NCBI RefSeq assembly: GCF_001704415.2
Contig: NC_030836.1
Span: forward strand, 21,860,001-21,924,000
DNA length: 64,000 bases
Source of the DNA: Capra hircus
Lineage: Eukaryota > Chordata > Mammalia > Artiodactyla > Bovidae
Direction: 5' to 3'
Positions 11,165-22,985 of the stretch are shown here, one piece after another. Position 1 is the first letter of the stretch, and every line of letters starts with the position of its first letter. A model generated the notes under the pieces. The model was given only the letters and a program-made list of their open reading frames with translations, ran no database searches and was not told the origin of the DNA. Position numbers and translations under genes: made by a program.

Positions 11165-12229
11165 TAAAATAACCTGGCAACCCAGCCCCTGCAAGATGGT
11201 TATTGTGAGGTGCTAGCTGCCATCTTCTGGGTCAGCCAGCTCCCTTAATGACGCCAACACTTCATCTGAGATTCATTGACTTTTCTTGAGGTGAGCAGAA
11301 GGAGCTTGGACTTGGTAACAATGCCATTTAATTGGAATTAGATTTTCCATTACTTGCAACTCAGAGTATTTTGATTTATCATCTTTGAAAATATCTACGA
11401 ATGGATAAACAGATGAATGAAAAAAGGATGGATAGACAAATCTGAAGTTTAAAATACAAATTAAAAACACTAGAAAGAGGGAAGAGTCATATAAGAGTAA
11501 TTATAGAACAAAATATTAGAAAAGCAGATTGGGGTAAGACAAAAGAAAGCCTTAAATTTCAAGTTAATTCAGTGAAATCTTTGTTAATATTTCTAAGTCT
11601 TAATTACATGCTCAATCGTTCGCTGGATACTACAGAAGAAGAAAAAAATAAGACACATACTTACCCTCTTACTCTCAGAGACCTCAGATTGTAATTAAGA
11701 AGTTTAGATTTTTTTCCTTATGAATAATTAGAAAAAATTTATGATTTTATCAAGCACAGTAATGTTCTTAGAATTTTATCAGGCTACAGTATGATGAATT
11801 GTATATGGATAGAAGATAAAGCCAAAGGGTCAGAAAGTAACTGCTGTAATAGTTGTGTGTAAGCCAATAAAATATTTAAAAAATAATAATCTTCTTTTCC
11901 CTTTTATCAGCAGACTTTTAACTCATTCAGGGATTGAGGAAAAATTACCTATAGACACATAGATATAGTACACAACAGCTATCATTAGAACACTTGCTTA
12001 GATCAGTTTGAAAATTGTGGACTCAAAAGGCATTGGGAGATTGCTTCTGTAAGATAACTTAATTTCTAAAAAGTATATTCTATTTCTCCCTAGCCTACTC
12101 TCCTGTTTCAACCCTGGCATGATCCCAGACATTAAAAAGAAAAATTAGCACTTTCATTTAGTGAGTGGAGAAAAGGAAAATGTCAAAGTAAAATGCCATC
12201 CATTAACAACTCTTACTTTTCTACCGTTG
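11165..12229. other. AT-rich intergenic DNA
   Basis: No recognisable gene or repeat, apart from the end of the BovB on its left and the start of another on its right. Confidence 0.5.
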
Positions 12230-12230
12230 A

Positions 12231-13132
12231 CAGTTCAGTTCAGTTCAATTGCTTAGTCATGTCCGACTCATTGTGACCCCATGGACTGTGCAATGCCAGG
12301 CTTTCCTGTCCATCACCAACTCCCGGAACTTGCTCAAACTCGTGCCCATCGAGTCGGTGACGCCATCCAACCAGCTCATCCTCTGTCGTCCACTTCTCCT
12401 CCTGCCTTCAATCTTTCCCAGCATCAGGGGTTTTTCCAATGAGTCAGTTCTTCACATCAGGTGACCAAAGGACTGGAGTTTCAGCTTCAGCATCAGTCCT
12501 TCCAATTAATATTCATGACTAATTTCCTTTAGGATGGACTGGTTGGATCTCCTTGCAGTCCAAGGGACTCTCAAGAGTCTTATCCAAGAGCATAGTTCAA
12601 AAGCATCAATTCTTAGGTGCTCAGCTTTCTTTATAGTCCAACACTCACATCCTTACATGACTACTGGAAAAACCATAGCTTTGACTAGGCAGACCTTTAT
12701 CGGCAAAGTAATGTCTCTGCTTTTTAATATACTGTAGAGGTTGGTCATTGCTTTTCTTCCAAGAAGCAAACGTCTTTAAATTTCATGACTGCAGTCACCA
12801 TCTGCAGTAATTTTGGAGCCCAAGACAATAAAGTCTGTCACTGTTTCCATTGTTTCCCCATCTAGTTACCATGAAGTGATGGGACTGGATGCCATGATCT
12901 TAGTTTTTTGAATGTTGAGTTTTAAGCCAACTTTTTCACTTTCCTCTTTCACTTTCATCAAAAGGCTCTTTAGTTCTTCTTCACTTTCTGCCATAAGGGT
13001 GGTGTCATCTGTATATCTAAGGTTATTGATATTTCTCCTGGCAATCTTGGTTCCAGCTTGGGCTTCATCCAGCCCAACATTTCTCATGATGTACTCTGCA
13101 TATAATTTAAATAAGCAGGGTGACAATATACA
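12231..13132 (-). mobile_element. BovB LINE, 5'-truncated, antisense
   Basis: Starts with the TTCAGTTCAGTTCAATTGC tail on the plus strand and ends abruptly at CAGGGTGACAATATACAG. It covers the 3' half of ORF2 and the 3' end. The RT motif reads YTDD in place of YADD (NNLRYTDDTTLMAE), one sign of decay, and there are several frameshifts. Confidence 0.92.
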
Positions 13133-13449
13133 GAATTCATCCTCAGGACAGAAGTAGCTAACAGTGGATCTGAAGTGGCTCATTCCTTTCAGACTGAGAT
13201 GACTCGGGAGCAAATGAACCCCCATTCATTGGCCACTTGTTCTTTTTCCTTTGGGGAAGGTCCTCAGGATTGAAATGAATCTTGAAACAATATCAGAACA
13301 TGCAAGTTGTGTGTAAAAAAGTTTCCCCCATTTGACTGGAACTCAGCTTTCTTATAGCGCTTCTTACCTCAGAGTCTATAGATCAGAAGAGGGTAAGAGG
13401 AGAGGTGTTAAGAGGAGAGCAATTTTCAACAGCTCATGATTTCCTATCC

Positions 13450-13496
13450 TTGTTGTTCAGTTGCTCAGTGGTGTCTGACTCTGCGACCCTATGGAA
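13450..13496 (-). mobile_element. Bov SINE fragment, antisense
   Basis: TTCAGTTGCTCAGTGGTGTC...GACCCTATGG is the 3' end of a Bov-A unit in reverse. It is only about 47 bp long. Confidence 0.7.
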
Positions 13497-13602
13497 AGCA
13501 AAATTTTGGTAATAACAGAAATTAAAGCACTTTTCTATCACAGCAAGTAAGACAATACAAAAACATCTTATATTTACAAACCAAAAACATTTTATATTTA
13601 GT

Positions 13603-13790
13603 CTAGCTTTCATTAAAGAATCCGCCTATAATGCAGGAGACCTGGGTTTGACCCCTGGATTGGGAAGATGCCCTTGAGAAGGAAATGGCAACCCAATCCA
13701 ATATTCTTCCTTGGGAAATCCACAGTCTTGTCGACTTATTGCAACCCCATGGAGTCCATGGGGTTGCAATAAGTCGACAAGACTGTGTCA
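13603..13790 (+). mobile_element. Bov-tA SINE, sense, with an internal inverted copy
   Basis: Normal tRNA-derived head and body (AAAGAATCCGCCTATAATGC, GAGAAGGAAATGGCAACCC). After GGGAAATC at 13,713-13,720 the expected 'ccatggaca...' stretch is replaced by a reverse-complement copy of the SINE's own next segment. See the inverted repeat at 13,721-13,787. Confidence 0.88.
13721..13787. repeat. perfect 33-bp inverted repeat, 1-nt spacer
   Basis: Arm 1 is 13,721-13,753, the spacer is one G at 13,754, and arm 2 is 13,755-13,787. I compared the arms base by base and found exact reverse complements. Arm 2 (GGGGTTGCAATAAG...) matches the normal end of a Bov SINE, so arm 1 is the extra, copied arm. 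Confidence 0.95.
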
Positions 13791-14105
13791 TGGAGTATTT
13801 CCTGCCAAAATCAGTAAACAAAGATGTCACAGTTATTAGGGATTGCAGCCCTCTGGTGTGAGCTGGTAAGCCCTAGAAGAATTCAGGAAGGAAAATACCT
13901 ACTATCTAATAGCCATTAGACTACAGCCACTCCTGTAGATGGGGATGTGAAAAAGCAGGATGCTGGCCCCAGGAAGCTGACATGCCTATGAAGGAAATGA
14001 TTTCAGTGAGCCCAGAAGCTTGGATCTTTCCATACACAAAAGAGTGCTAAATTCCTTGAGATATCTGATTTTCCTTAAGTAACAATAATCTTCGATATTC
14101 TTTGA

Positions 14106-14298
14106 TACTGCTTCCCTGGTAGCTCAGATAGTAAAGAATCTGCCTGCAATGCAGGAGACCTCAATTCAATCCCTGAGTCAGGAAGATACCCTGGAGAAGG
14201 CAATGGCAACCCACTCCAGTATTCTTGCCGAGAGACTTCCATGGACAGGCCAGGGGGTCACAAAGAGCCAGACACGACTTAGCGACTAACACTTTCTA
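14106..14298 (+). mobile_element. Bov-tA SINE, sense
   Basis: Head TTCCCTGGTAGCTCAGATAG, middle CTGGAGAAGGCAATGGCAAC, end CAGACACGACTTAGCGAC. Close to full length, with a small deletion around 14,230-14,250. Confidence 0.9.
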
Positions 14299-14590
14299 CT
14301 TTTGATATTGATTATCGGCCCCTTTGTTGCAAACTTCTATATAACCTGACTCCTTCCCTTATCTTCTCCGAGCAGTTTATCAGGGCTACTTGAGAAGCTA
14401 TCTCCCAGGCTTGGAGTCCTAAACATTCCTACTGAATAAAACAACTCTCTAACTTTCAGGTTGTGACTATATTTTTTAAGTTGGCACAGCTTAGCGAATA
14501 AACCACCACCACCATCTTTGACTCATTTCATCTACTGATGATTCTTGCTACTAGCTGACACCACTTTTATGAAGAAGATTAAATGAGTGA

Positions 14591-14618
14591 TTGTGTGTGT
14601 GTGTGTGTGTGTGTGTGT
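14591..14618. repeat. (TG)n microsatellite
   Basis: An uninterrupted TG run of about 14 units. Confidence 0.95.
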
Positions 14619-14619
14619 T

Positions 14620-16489
14620 AAAGGATAATCCTTATACAGAATAAGTATGCTCTGTATGTGTCAGCTATTAAAATCATCACACTGCTGTTGGCTGATTTTT
14701 AACTTTTGACTTGTCCTTCAACATTCTTCTTTGGACAATGAGGAATTAAATTTAATTCTGCTTCACATCTCTCCCTCTCTCTCCCTCTCACTTGCACACA
14801 CTTGCAATCCCCCATCCTCTCATTGATATTATTTAAATCAAAATGTAATGTTAACATAACAATCAAAATAATAATAACAAGCAACACTCATATGATCACA
14901 CAGTTCAATGGCAAAGTTAGAATTTCAACTCAAGCCTTCCACCTCACCCCACTCACAGCCAAGCCACAGGGCTACTTTGCTTTCATTTCCTTTCTCTTAT
15001 ACACTAGTTTCTTTTCCCTAGTGTTCAAAACTGTACCCTTCTATGTGTTGACGTTGTTTTATTATGTTTCTATATTCCTGTCATTAATCTATCTCAAAAC
15101 ATGCTAAAAGAACTAATTTCTCTTGATATAATCAAGCTCATGAGGTAATCTATCAATTCTGCTTTTCCATGGATGCATTTCTCCTGGAGCTTTCTGTCCT
15201 TCTACCTCAATCTACTCTAGATGCCTTCCAGTTTTGTTATACAGATGCCAACCTGGAGTCCTCGGTCACCATCTTCTGAAAGGTCTTTCCAACTCTTTTC
15301 TGCGTCACCTTCTTGCTTTCTGGATCCTGCATCTTCCTGGATTACATACTCCCATGGTTTCCTGAAATAGGAGTCTGTTTATATATAAATAGGGGGCCTG
15401 CTATTTATTTAATACAAGGCTTGTTATTGGAAACCCTGCAAATATGAAAGTTTACTTTCTCTACCTTCACACTTGATTGATAGTTTTGTTTCCCTGAGTT
15501 TTAAGTATAACACTTTTTTCCCTGATACTTTTGATCAATTGTCTCATTAATTTCCATCTTATAGTGTTCCCATTGGGAAGATTAATTCCATTATGACTCT
15601 TGAAGAAGTGTGTGTGCATGTGTGTGTTTTGGTTTTTAATCTTTCTATGGAAACATTATGGTACTCTATCTTTATTGTTTGGAAAATTGAATAAGGGACA
15701 TTTTGTATTCTTTGTGCTTGTCACTAAGAGACAGAGTCTTTCATGTCCTCAAATCAGTAAACATTCTTATTTAATCTTCCTGATGATTTCCCCTCCTTCT
15801 TATCTACATTGGAGTCCTCTAAGATTTTTCCTGGAGAAGATCACACATCTGGTAACCAATATTCTGGAAGCTGAATAGAGAAAGGAGCTGGGGGTAGAGT
15901 CTTACTATTCAGTATGAAAACTTTGATTTTTCCTTTTGATTTCAGTAAGGCATGTCATCTCACCCCAGGCCTCAGTTATGCCTCTCTCCTTGAGGTGTGG
16001 AGCCATATGATCACCCTGGAGAGATACATTTCCATATCCCTTCATGACAGGTGAGTTCGTGTGCCTGTCTGGGTGGGTCTAACTCCTCTTGATATACAAT
16101 TGCAGCAGAGCACCTGTTTTTAACCCTGAGCCGACCACCCTGCTTTCAGAGTTATCTGTTCATTTCAACTCCTGAGATTTTCCTTACATTGTGCATGAAT
16201 CAGATGACTTCTGGTTGGCTTCCACTGGAAGGCATTTGGAGATCACCCTTCCTCACTCTTTAGGTCACTTTCCACTTGTCCATCAGCTTTCCATCTTCTG
16301 AAAGCTTGGTAACATCTTCTAAATATTGTTGCCTGGTGTCCCATTCTCATTTTCCTTGGGGCTTTATTGTTTTTTAAAAAACTTTTTCTTTATCATTTTA
16401 GTGAGCCACTAGGAGAAAATGAACACAAAGAGTATGTTCAATTATCCCAATTTAATTGGAAGCCTGCGTCCCTTTTATATTTAAAACAA
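14620..16489. other. intergenic DNA, nothing recognised
   Basis: Nearly 1.9 kb of AT-rich DNA with only chance open frames. The conserved-looking short stretches could be degraded transposon pieces that I cannot name. Confidence 0.5.
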
Positions 16490-16561
16490 AACTCAGTTGA
16501 AAAGTTATGTCCACCAAAAAACCTGCACTTGAACATTTTTAGCAGCTTTATTCATAATTAA

Positions 16562-17496
16562 CAGTTAGAACTGGACATGGAACAACAGACTGGTTCCAAA
16601 TAGGAAAAGGAGTATGTCAAGGCTGTATATTGTCACCCTGCTTATTTAACTTCTATGCAGAGTACATCATGAGAAATGCTGGACTGGATGAAGCACAAGC
16701 TGGAATCAAGATTGCTGGGAGAAATATCAATCACCTCAGATATGCAGATGACACCACCCTTATGGCAGAGAGTGAAGAAGAACTAAAGAGCCTCTTGTTG
16801 AAAGTGAAGAGGAGAGTGAAAAAGTTGGCTTAAACTACAACATTCAGAAAACAAAGGTCATGGCATCCAGTCCCATCACTTCTTGGCAAACAGATGGGAA
16901 AACAGTATCAGACTTTATTTTTCTGGGCTCCAGAATCACTGCAGATGGTGACTGCAGCCATGAAATAAAAAGATGCTTACTCCTTGGAAGGAAAGTTATG
17001 ACCAAGCAGAGACATTACTTTGCCAACAAAAGTCTGTCTAGTCAAGGCTGTCTTTTTTCCAGTAGTCATGTACGGATGTGAGAGTTGGACTATAAAGAAA
17101 GCTGAGTGCCAAAGAATTGAGGATTTTGAACTGCAGTGTTGGAGAAGACTCTTGAGAGTCCCTTAGACTGAAAGGAGATCAGACCAGTCCATCCTAAAGG
17201 AAATCAGTCCTGAATGTTCATTGGAAGGACTGAGGTTGAAGCTGAAACTCCAATACTTTGACTACCTAATGCAAAGAACTGACTTATTGGAAAAGACCCT
17301 GATGCTGGGAAATATTGAAGGCAGGAGGAGAAGGGGACGACAGAGGATGAGATGGTTGGATGGCATCACCAACCCAATGGACATGAGTTTGAGTCAACTC
17401 CAGCAGTTGGTGATGGACAGGGAGGCCTAGCATGCTGCAGTCCATAGGGTCTCAAAAAGTCAGACATGACTGAGCGACTGAACTGAACTGAACTGA
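16562..17496 (+). mobile_element. BovB LINE, sense, nested in L1
   Basis: Runs from a 5' truncation in the RT domain to the GACTGAACTGAACTGAACTGA tail. The RT motif HLRYADDTTLMAESEEE is present, but the frame is broken at about 16,815, 16,905 and later. Flanking 10-mers TTCATAATTA (16,552-16,561) and TTCATACTTA (17,497-17,506) are the target-site duplication. Confidence 0.94.
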
Positions 17497-17649
17497 TTCA
17501 TACTTATCAATACTTGGAAGTTATCAAGATGTCCTTCAGTAGTTGAATGGATAAGTAAACTGTGGAATATTATTTATGTCGATGGAGTATTATTTAGCAC
17601 TAAAAGTACATGAGCTATCAAGCCATAAAAAGACATATACGTGCGCATG

Positions 17650-17856
17650 CATGTTCAGTGGCTCAGTCGTGTCCAACTCTTTGTGACCCGATGAACTGTA
17701 GCCCTTTAGGCTCCTCTGTCCCTGGAATTTTCCAAGGAAGAATCTGGAGTGGGTTGCTATTGACTACTCCAAGGGATCTTTCTGATGCAGGGATCAAACC
17801 CACATCTTTTGTGTCTCTTGTATTGGCAGGTGGATTCTTTACCATTTCGGAGGCAT
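17650..17856 (-). mobile_element. Bov-tA SINE, antisense, nested in L1
   Basis: CTCAGTCGTGTCCAACTC, GGGATCAAACCCACATC and TTGGCAGGTGGATTCTTTAC in the order of a reverse Bov-tA. L1 sequence flanks both sides. Confidence 0.88.
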
Positions 17857-18685
17857 ATTAAATGAGTATAACCAAGTGAAAGAAGTCAGTCTGAAAAGGC
17901 TATAGAGTGTATGATTTAAATTGTATTAAACTATATGACATTCTGAAAAAGGCAAAATTTTGAAGACAGTAAAAACATCAATGGTTGCCATCGGTTATGG
18001 GGGTAAGGGGGGATTTGTGGGGGAGAGATGAATAGTTGAAGCACAGAGGATTTTTAGGACAGTGAAAATATGATATCATATTGATGGATACATGTCATGA
18101 TACATTTGTCCAAACCTATAGAATGCAGGAGACTGAGAACAAACCCTAAAGAACCTACACAGACTGAGTGATTATAATGTGCCAATGTTGGTTCATCAGT
18201 TCCAACAAATGTACCACTCTGGTGGGGGATGTGGATATGGGGGAGGCTATGCATATTGGGGGAAGGGAGTATATGGGAAATCGCTACATAGTCCTCCTCA
18301 ATTTTGCCATGAACCTTAAACTTCTCTTACAAAAAGTCTTCATTAAAAAAACCCCCTCCTTCACTGTGTAAAACTTTAAGCAGGCCCATGTTTCTCTTTT
18401 TCAGGCATAGAAAAAACATAATATTAATCACAGAAAAAATTAGTGTCTGAGCTTATCCCATTCTAAATTTCCTCATTCAAATCAGGGTTAGATGAGCTCA
18501 TGAAGAATGTTAGTGTCTCCTCTCTAATGAAGCCTACCTCTTCATCTCCATTTTAACTATTAATCCTTCTTTCCCTTATACACCAAGAACACAGATCAGG
18601 TGTTATAACCTTTTCAGTGGTTCACTGTCATTATCCTTCCAAATTTTTTCTTCACTCTAGATCATAATACTACCCAAAAATATCT

Positions 18686-18711
18686 TGGCTTTTTTTTTTT
18701 TTTTTTTTTTA
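18686..18711. repeat. T-rich tract
   Basis: A run of more than 20 T immediately left of a MaLR-like LTR fragment. It may be the A tail of an insertion on the minus strand that I cannot identify. Confidence 0.7.
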
Positions 18712-18712
18712 C

Positions 18713-18890
18713 TATCTGTTTTAGTTTCCTGTTGCTGTGGTAATAAGTGAACACAGCTTAGTGGCTTAAAACAACAGAAATATGTTACCTTTGAGTTCTG
18801 TAGAAGTCAGACACAGTTCTTAGGAAGCTAAAGTCAAGCTGCCAGCTGGGCTGCATTCTTCTAAATCCTCTAGGAGGGAATCTGGTCCTT
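18713..18890 (+). mobile_element. MaLR (MLT1-like) LTR fragment
   Basis: Contains TAGTTTCCTGTTGCTGTGGT and TTAGTGGCTTAAAACAACAG, hallmark text of mammalian ERVL-MaLR LTRs. It stops at the A tail of the RPSA retrocopy, which probably inserted into it. Confidence 0.65.
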
Positions 18891-19159
18891 GTTTTTTTTT
18901 TTTTTTTTTTTTAATCATTGAATGTTTGTTTTAAATAAACTGCTGTTTATTTTCAGTCAACTGTATTCCATTTTTCTGTGTGGAGCCCATGGAAGAAGAG
19001 CTTAAGACCACCCAGTGGTCATTCTTACCCATTCAGTGGCCTGAGCAGTGCGAGTTCCAGACCGGTCCCTGAGAGTGGCTCAGCCCTGCTGTCTGCCCTG
19101 GAGATCTGGTGACTAGGCAGAGAGTGCTCGTGGTTTCACACTGGTCTGTAACCTCCAGT

Positions 19160-19382
19160 TGGGCATGCATGCATGCTAAGTTGCTTCAGTTGTGTCCAAC
19201 TCTTTGCGACGCCATAGACTGTACCCCACCAGGCTCCTTTGTCCATGGAACTTCCCAGTCAAGAATACTGGAGTGGGTTGCCATGTCCTCCTCAAGGGGA
19301 TCTTCCCAACCCAGGGATCAAGCTCGCATTTCTTGTGTCTCCTGCCTTGGCAGGCGGATTCTTTACCACTAGTGCCACCTGG
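19160..19382 (-). mobile_element. Bov-tA SINE, antisense
   Basis: TGCTAAGTTGCTTCAGTTGTG through CTTTACCACTAGTGCCACC is a reverse Bov-tA. It inserted in the RPSA pseudogene and then received a Bov-A2 at its own tRNA-head end; the remainder of the head resumes at 19,742. Confidence 0.9.
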
Positions 19383-19742
<360 letters not shown>

Positions 19743-20659
19743 CCACCTCGGGAGCCCAACCTCAGGCTGAGCTGTAAATGCAGTAAGTAAACCCAGGAGC
19801 TGAAGCAGTACACTCACCCCGAAATTCCTCCTGGGTCACAGCCTTTCCAGCAGCAGCTTGTGCTTCCTTTTCAATCTCTCCAGGATTCTGCAGAAGTAGA
19901 GATAAGACGTGCTCTCTCATGGACGCTCACATGGCACCACACATGCGCAGAACTTTCTGGGCCAGTGTCCCTCCCATCAGACCCACTGTTGTTGTAGAAG
20001 ATGGCATGTTCGCAAAGTGCGGAGTCTGACATAGTGTGATGGCAGGGAGGCTAGTGGTCAGTCCTGGGATCAGTAACCACTAGAAGGCATGGCTCCTGGA
20101 AGGCTTCCTGGATCTGGCCAGTGAAGTTTCCAGAAGCAAAGTGGCCAGCAATAAAAGTGGCTCTGGCAGGAGTAGCAAACTTCAGCCCAGCCCCACAGCC
20201 AGTTTTCCTAGAGGATATGATGCTGCCATCAGCCAGATTTTCAGTGGCAATAATCATACAAGCCCTCAGTGGAAGCTTCTCTCAGGTCTTCAGATTTATG
20301 CTGTAAACACCATCACTTATTTCCTTTCGTAGAGGTACAGTTATTTGAAAGCCGCTAAGTATATTCCTGCTGCAAGAACTTTAAGAAGGAGAATCCTCCT
20401 CCTTCATTTGCAGGATATCAAGTGCTCCAGACAAGTTTCCCTTTAAGTTATGATGTGACTCTTAGACATTTTCATATGGATCCCTACTTGGGTAGCACAG
20501 AAAGGCTCAACAGGTGTTTTTAAATAAAAGAGCAGTTGGGGTTGGCCTAAGAGCTGCTTTCTGAGGAATGTGAATGCATTTTGTCCCTCTCTCTCTTAGA
20601 ACATTTGGCTCCTAAATGGTTATTTGGTCATCAGTCTGTGCCAGCCACCAGTCTGCTTC

Positions 20660-20959
20660 TCACATCCTGTGGGATTCATCTCCCTGAAGCAGCAATCGGA
20701 TCATTTTGCTTGGTTTGGCACAATCCTTCTGATCTTCAGTCTCTTCAAAGAATAATTTCCCAGCTTCTCCTGACATTTGCTCACAGGTCAACAACTGGTC
20801 TGAATCTACCATTCCAAATAAATTTCCATGTTTCTTTTTCAGTGTACCATACATCCCAACAAATTGGAGCACTCTGTTACTAACAAAAGGCCCATTTTCT
20901 GTTTTTCTGCCTTTTTGCTCACTGTTAATGCCCACAACATCCTTTTCTTTGCCTTTCAT
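20660..20959 (-). other. unrecognised 99-codon open frame, possibly a retrocopy piece
   Basis: An open frame beginning MKGKEKDVVGINSEQKGRK and ending GDESHRM. Composition is unlike random AT-rich frames: charged, and with Cys in LLTCEQMSGEAGKLFF. It sits just upstream of the RPSA pseudogene and just below a small inverted RPSA fragment. I do not recognise a family. No splice sites or poly-A tail are obvious. It could be chance, or a fragment of another processed transcript. Confidence 0.3.
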
Positions 20960-20993
20960 TCATCAACGTCCAACATTACTCATCATTCATGAC

Positions 20994-21056
20994 CCAGGAA
21001 ATAAGTGATGGCATCTACAGCATAAATCTGAAGACCTGGGCGAAACTTCTGCTGAT
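20994..21056 (+). pseudogene. RPSA: short inverted RPSA fragment
   Basis: About 62 bp on the plus strand (GAAATAAGTGATGGCATC, then ATAAATCTGAAGACCTGGG) matches the RPSA stretch around KSDGIY...INLK. The same stretch lies on the minus strand at about 20,336-20,275 in the main pseudogene. It is thus an inverted partial copy about 660 bp away, and neither end continues recognisably into RPSA. Confidence 0.7.
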
Positions 21057-21159
21057 GGCTTATATTCTCTTTAAGTTCCTTCCTTTATCCTCTCACTGGA
21101 AATTGAGAGCCCACCCTGGCATTGGCAAAGATATACAACCTTGAAGAAGGTAATTAAAC

Positions 21160-21305
21160 TTCATCATGCTTCAGTTTCTTTATCTGCTAAATGCAATAAG
21201 TTATATATACCTTTTGCACATTAAATTAATGTATGTAAGTAATCACTCATAGTGCCTGGTACATATACTTAATACATGAGAGTGATTATTACTATTATTA
21301 TTATC
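21160..21305 (+). repeat. MIR-like SINE
   Basis: CTTCAGTTTCTTTATCTGC, AGTGCCTGGTACATA and the position of an ATTATTATT end fit a degraded MIR 3' half. Confidence 0.55.
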
Positions 21306-21497
21306 ATTAATCTATACTTTTATATGACACCTATCAGCTCCTGCTTTGCAGTCTTTGAAAGTGGATACCATATTTGCATCAGGTGTACCTTTCATAATTC
21401 ATGTCAAAATATCTGACAAACAGTATTAACAGTGAAGAAGGCTGAATAAATAAATCCTCCTAAGCTTTATTATTGGGAGCTCCCCTGTACCAAAGAG

Positions 21498-22035
21498 TAT
21501 TGTATTATCTCTCTTGGGCTGCCATAATCGATTACCACATATTGAGTGGCCTAAAATAACAGAAATTGACTCTCTCACTGTTTAGGAGGCTAGAAGTCCA
21601 AACTCAAGGTGTCAGCACCAATTGCCTGTGAGGGGAAAATGGCCTTATATCTGGGCTAGTTTCTAGTGTTTAAGGGGGTGGCAGAGGATAAGATGGTTGG
21701 ATAGCATCACCGACTCAATGGACATGCGTTGAGAAAATTCTGGGAGGTAGTGAAGGACAGGGAAGCCACGAGTGCTGCAGTCCATGGGGTCACAAAGAGT
21801 TGGATATAACTTACGACTAAACAAAACGAAGATGATATATGTGTTCCTCAAATCTGTGCTCTCTCTTTTCATTCCCTTCTCTGTGTCTCTGTGTCCTCTC
21901 TTATTACAAAAGCATCAGCCACTGGATTTAGGGCTCAGCCTGAATCCAGAATGATTTCATCTTAAGATCCAAATAAGGTCACCTTCCAAAGTTTGAGTAG
22001 GGAGTTTTGTGGAAACACTATTCAACCCATGACAA
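21498..22035 (+). mobile_element. MaLR (MLT1-like) LTR, split by a BovB fragment
   Basis: The left block (GGGCTGCCATAATCGATTAC, GTGGCCTAAAATAACAG) and the right block (CACTGGATTTAGGGCTCAG, CAAATAAGGTCACCTTCC, CACTATTCAACCCATGACA) have the order of an MLT1-class LTR. The BovB piece at about 21,672-21,815 separates them. Confidence 0.72.
21672..21815 (+). mobile_element. BovB 3' end fragment
   Basis: GGCAGAGGATAAGATGGTTG through CATGGGGTCACAAAGAGTTG is the last about 140 bp of BovB, diverged and without a clear pentamer tail. It lies inside the MaLR-like LTR. Confidence 0.85.
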
Positions 22036-22251
22036 GTTTTAGCTTCTGCATGAAATAAGGATAAATAATAATATCTACCTTAAAGTGTTTCTATATGGAT
22101 TAAAACAGATAAGTCTTATAAAGGACTTAGTAGAGTCTAGTTGTTTCGAATCAGTCAATAAATGTTGGCCTCTTCCTTTATTTACTTATTTTTATTTTTA
22201 CAGGGTGGGTCCCTTCATCTGGAAACCTCACCGCCCCTCACACTTTTTATC

Positions 22252-22530
22252 TGACTGCTGCTGCTGCTGCTGCTGTCACTTCAGTCGTGTCCAACTTTGT
22301 GTGACCCCATATACGGCAGCCCACCAGGCTCCTCTGTCCCTGGGATTGTCCAGGCAAGAACAATGAGTGGGTTGCCATTTCCTTCTCCAATGCATGAAAG
22401 TGAAAAGTGAAAGGGAAGTCGCTCAGTTGTGTCCGACTCTTCACAACCTCATGAACTGCAGCCTACCAGGCTCTTCCGTTCATGGGATTTTCCAGGCAAG
22501 AGTACTGGAGTGGGGTGCCATCGCCTTTAC
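22252..22530 (-). mobile_element. Bov-A2 SINE, antisense
   Basis: Begins with (TGC)n and CACTTCAGTCGTGTCC, has the GCATGAAAGTGAAAAGTGAA linker and a second monomer to GGGGTGCCATCGCC. Full length in reverse. Confidence 0.92.
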
Positions 22531-22779
22531 TTGACTAACTCCTTCTAAATAGTTGTGCCTCAACTTAAGTGTCACTTCTTCAGCAGTGTTCTCTGACATT
22601 TCCATAGAATCTAATAGTCCTCAATCCCCTTTCTCATTCTTGATCACAATTGTATAATGACTGGTTAATTATTATGATCAAATAGGAACTGAATGTACTT
22701 TAGCTAATTAAACTTCAGTATCTGGCTCCTTATGGAGGTACATGCTCTGTGGGAACGAGAACTCTCTTTAGTTTGATAT

Positions 22780-22985
22780 GAACTCAGATTACCTGGGATG
22801 AATCCTACCTCTTCTTCCTTGAGTAAATCCCTTAATCTGCTTAAGCTTCGGTTTCCTCATATGAAATGGCTCTAATAACATTACTTGCATGAAGCAATTG
22901 TATGGATCAAATGGAATCCTGTATGTAAAGCACAGCTCATTGTACCTGGTACGTTCAAGTGCCTAAAAACTGCTGCTTAGTATTA
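22780..22985 (+). repeat. MIR SINE, sense
   Basis: TCGGTTTCCTCATATGAAATGG, AAGCAATTGTATGGATCAAATGG and GTAAAGCACAGCTCATTGTACC match the core and 3' part of MIR. Confidence 0.75.

Larger units (their letters stand above)
16490..18355 (+). mobile_element. old L1 3' end, interrupted by BovB and Bov-tA
   Basis: Three blocks form one L1: 16,490-16,561 (TTTTTAGCAGCTTTATTCAT), 17,497-17,645 (AAGATGTCCTTCAGTAG, AATGGATAAGTAAACTGTGG) and 17,857-18,355. The last is a 3'UTR with CATTTGTCCAAACCTATAGA and ACAAATGTACCACTCTGGTG. Removing the two younger insertions restores the usual order of an L1M-class 3' end. Confidence 0.82.
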
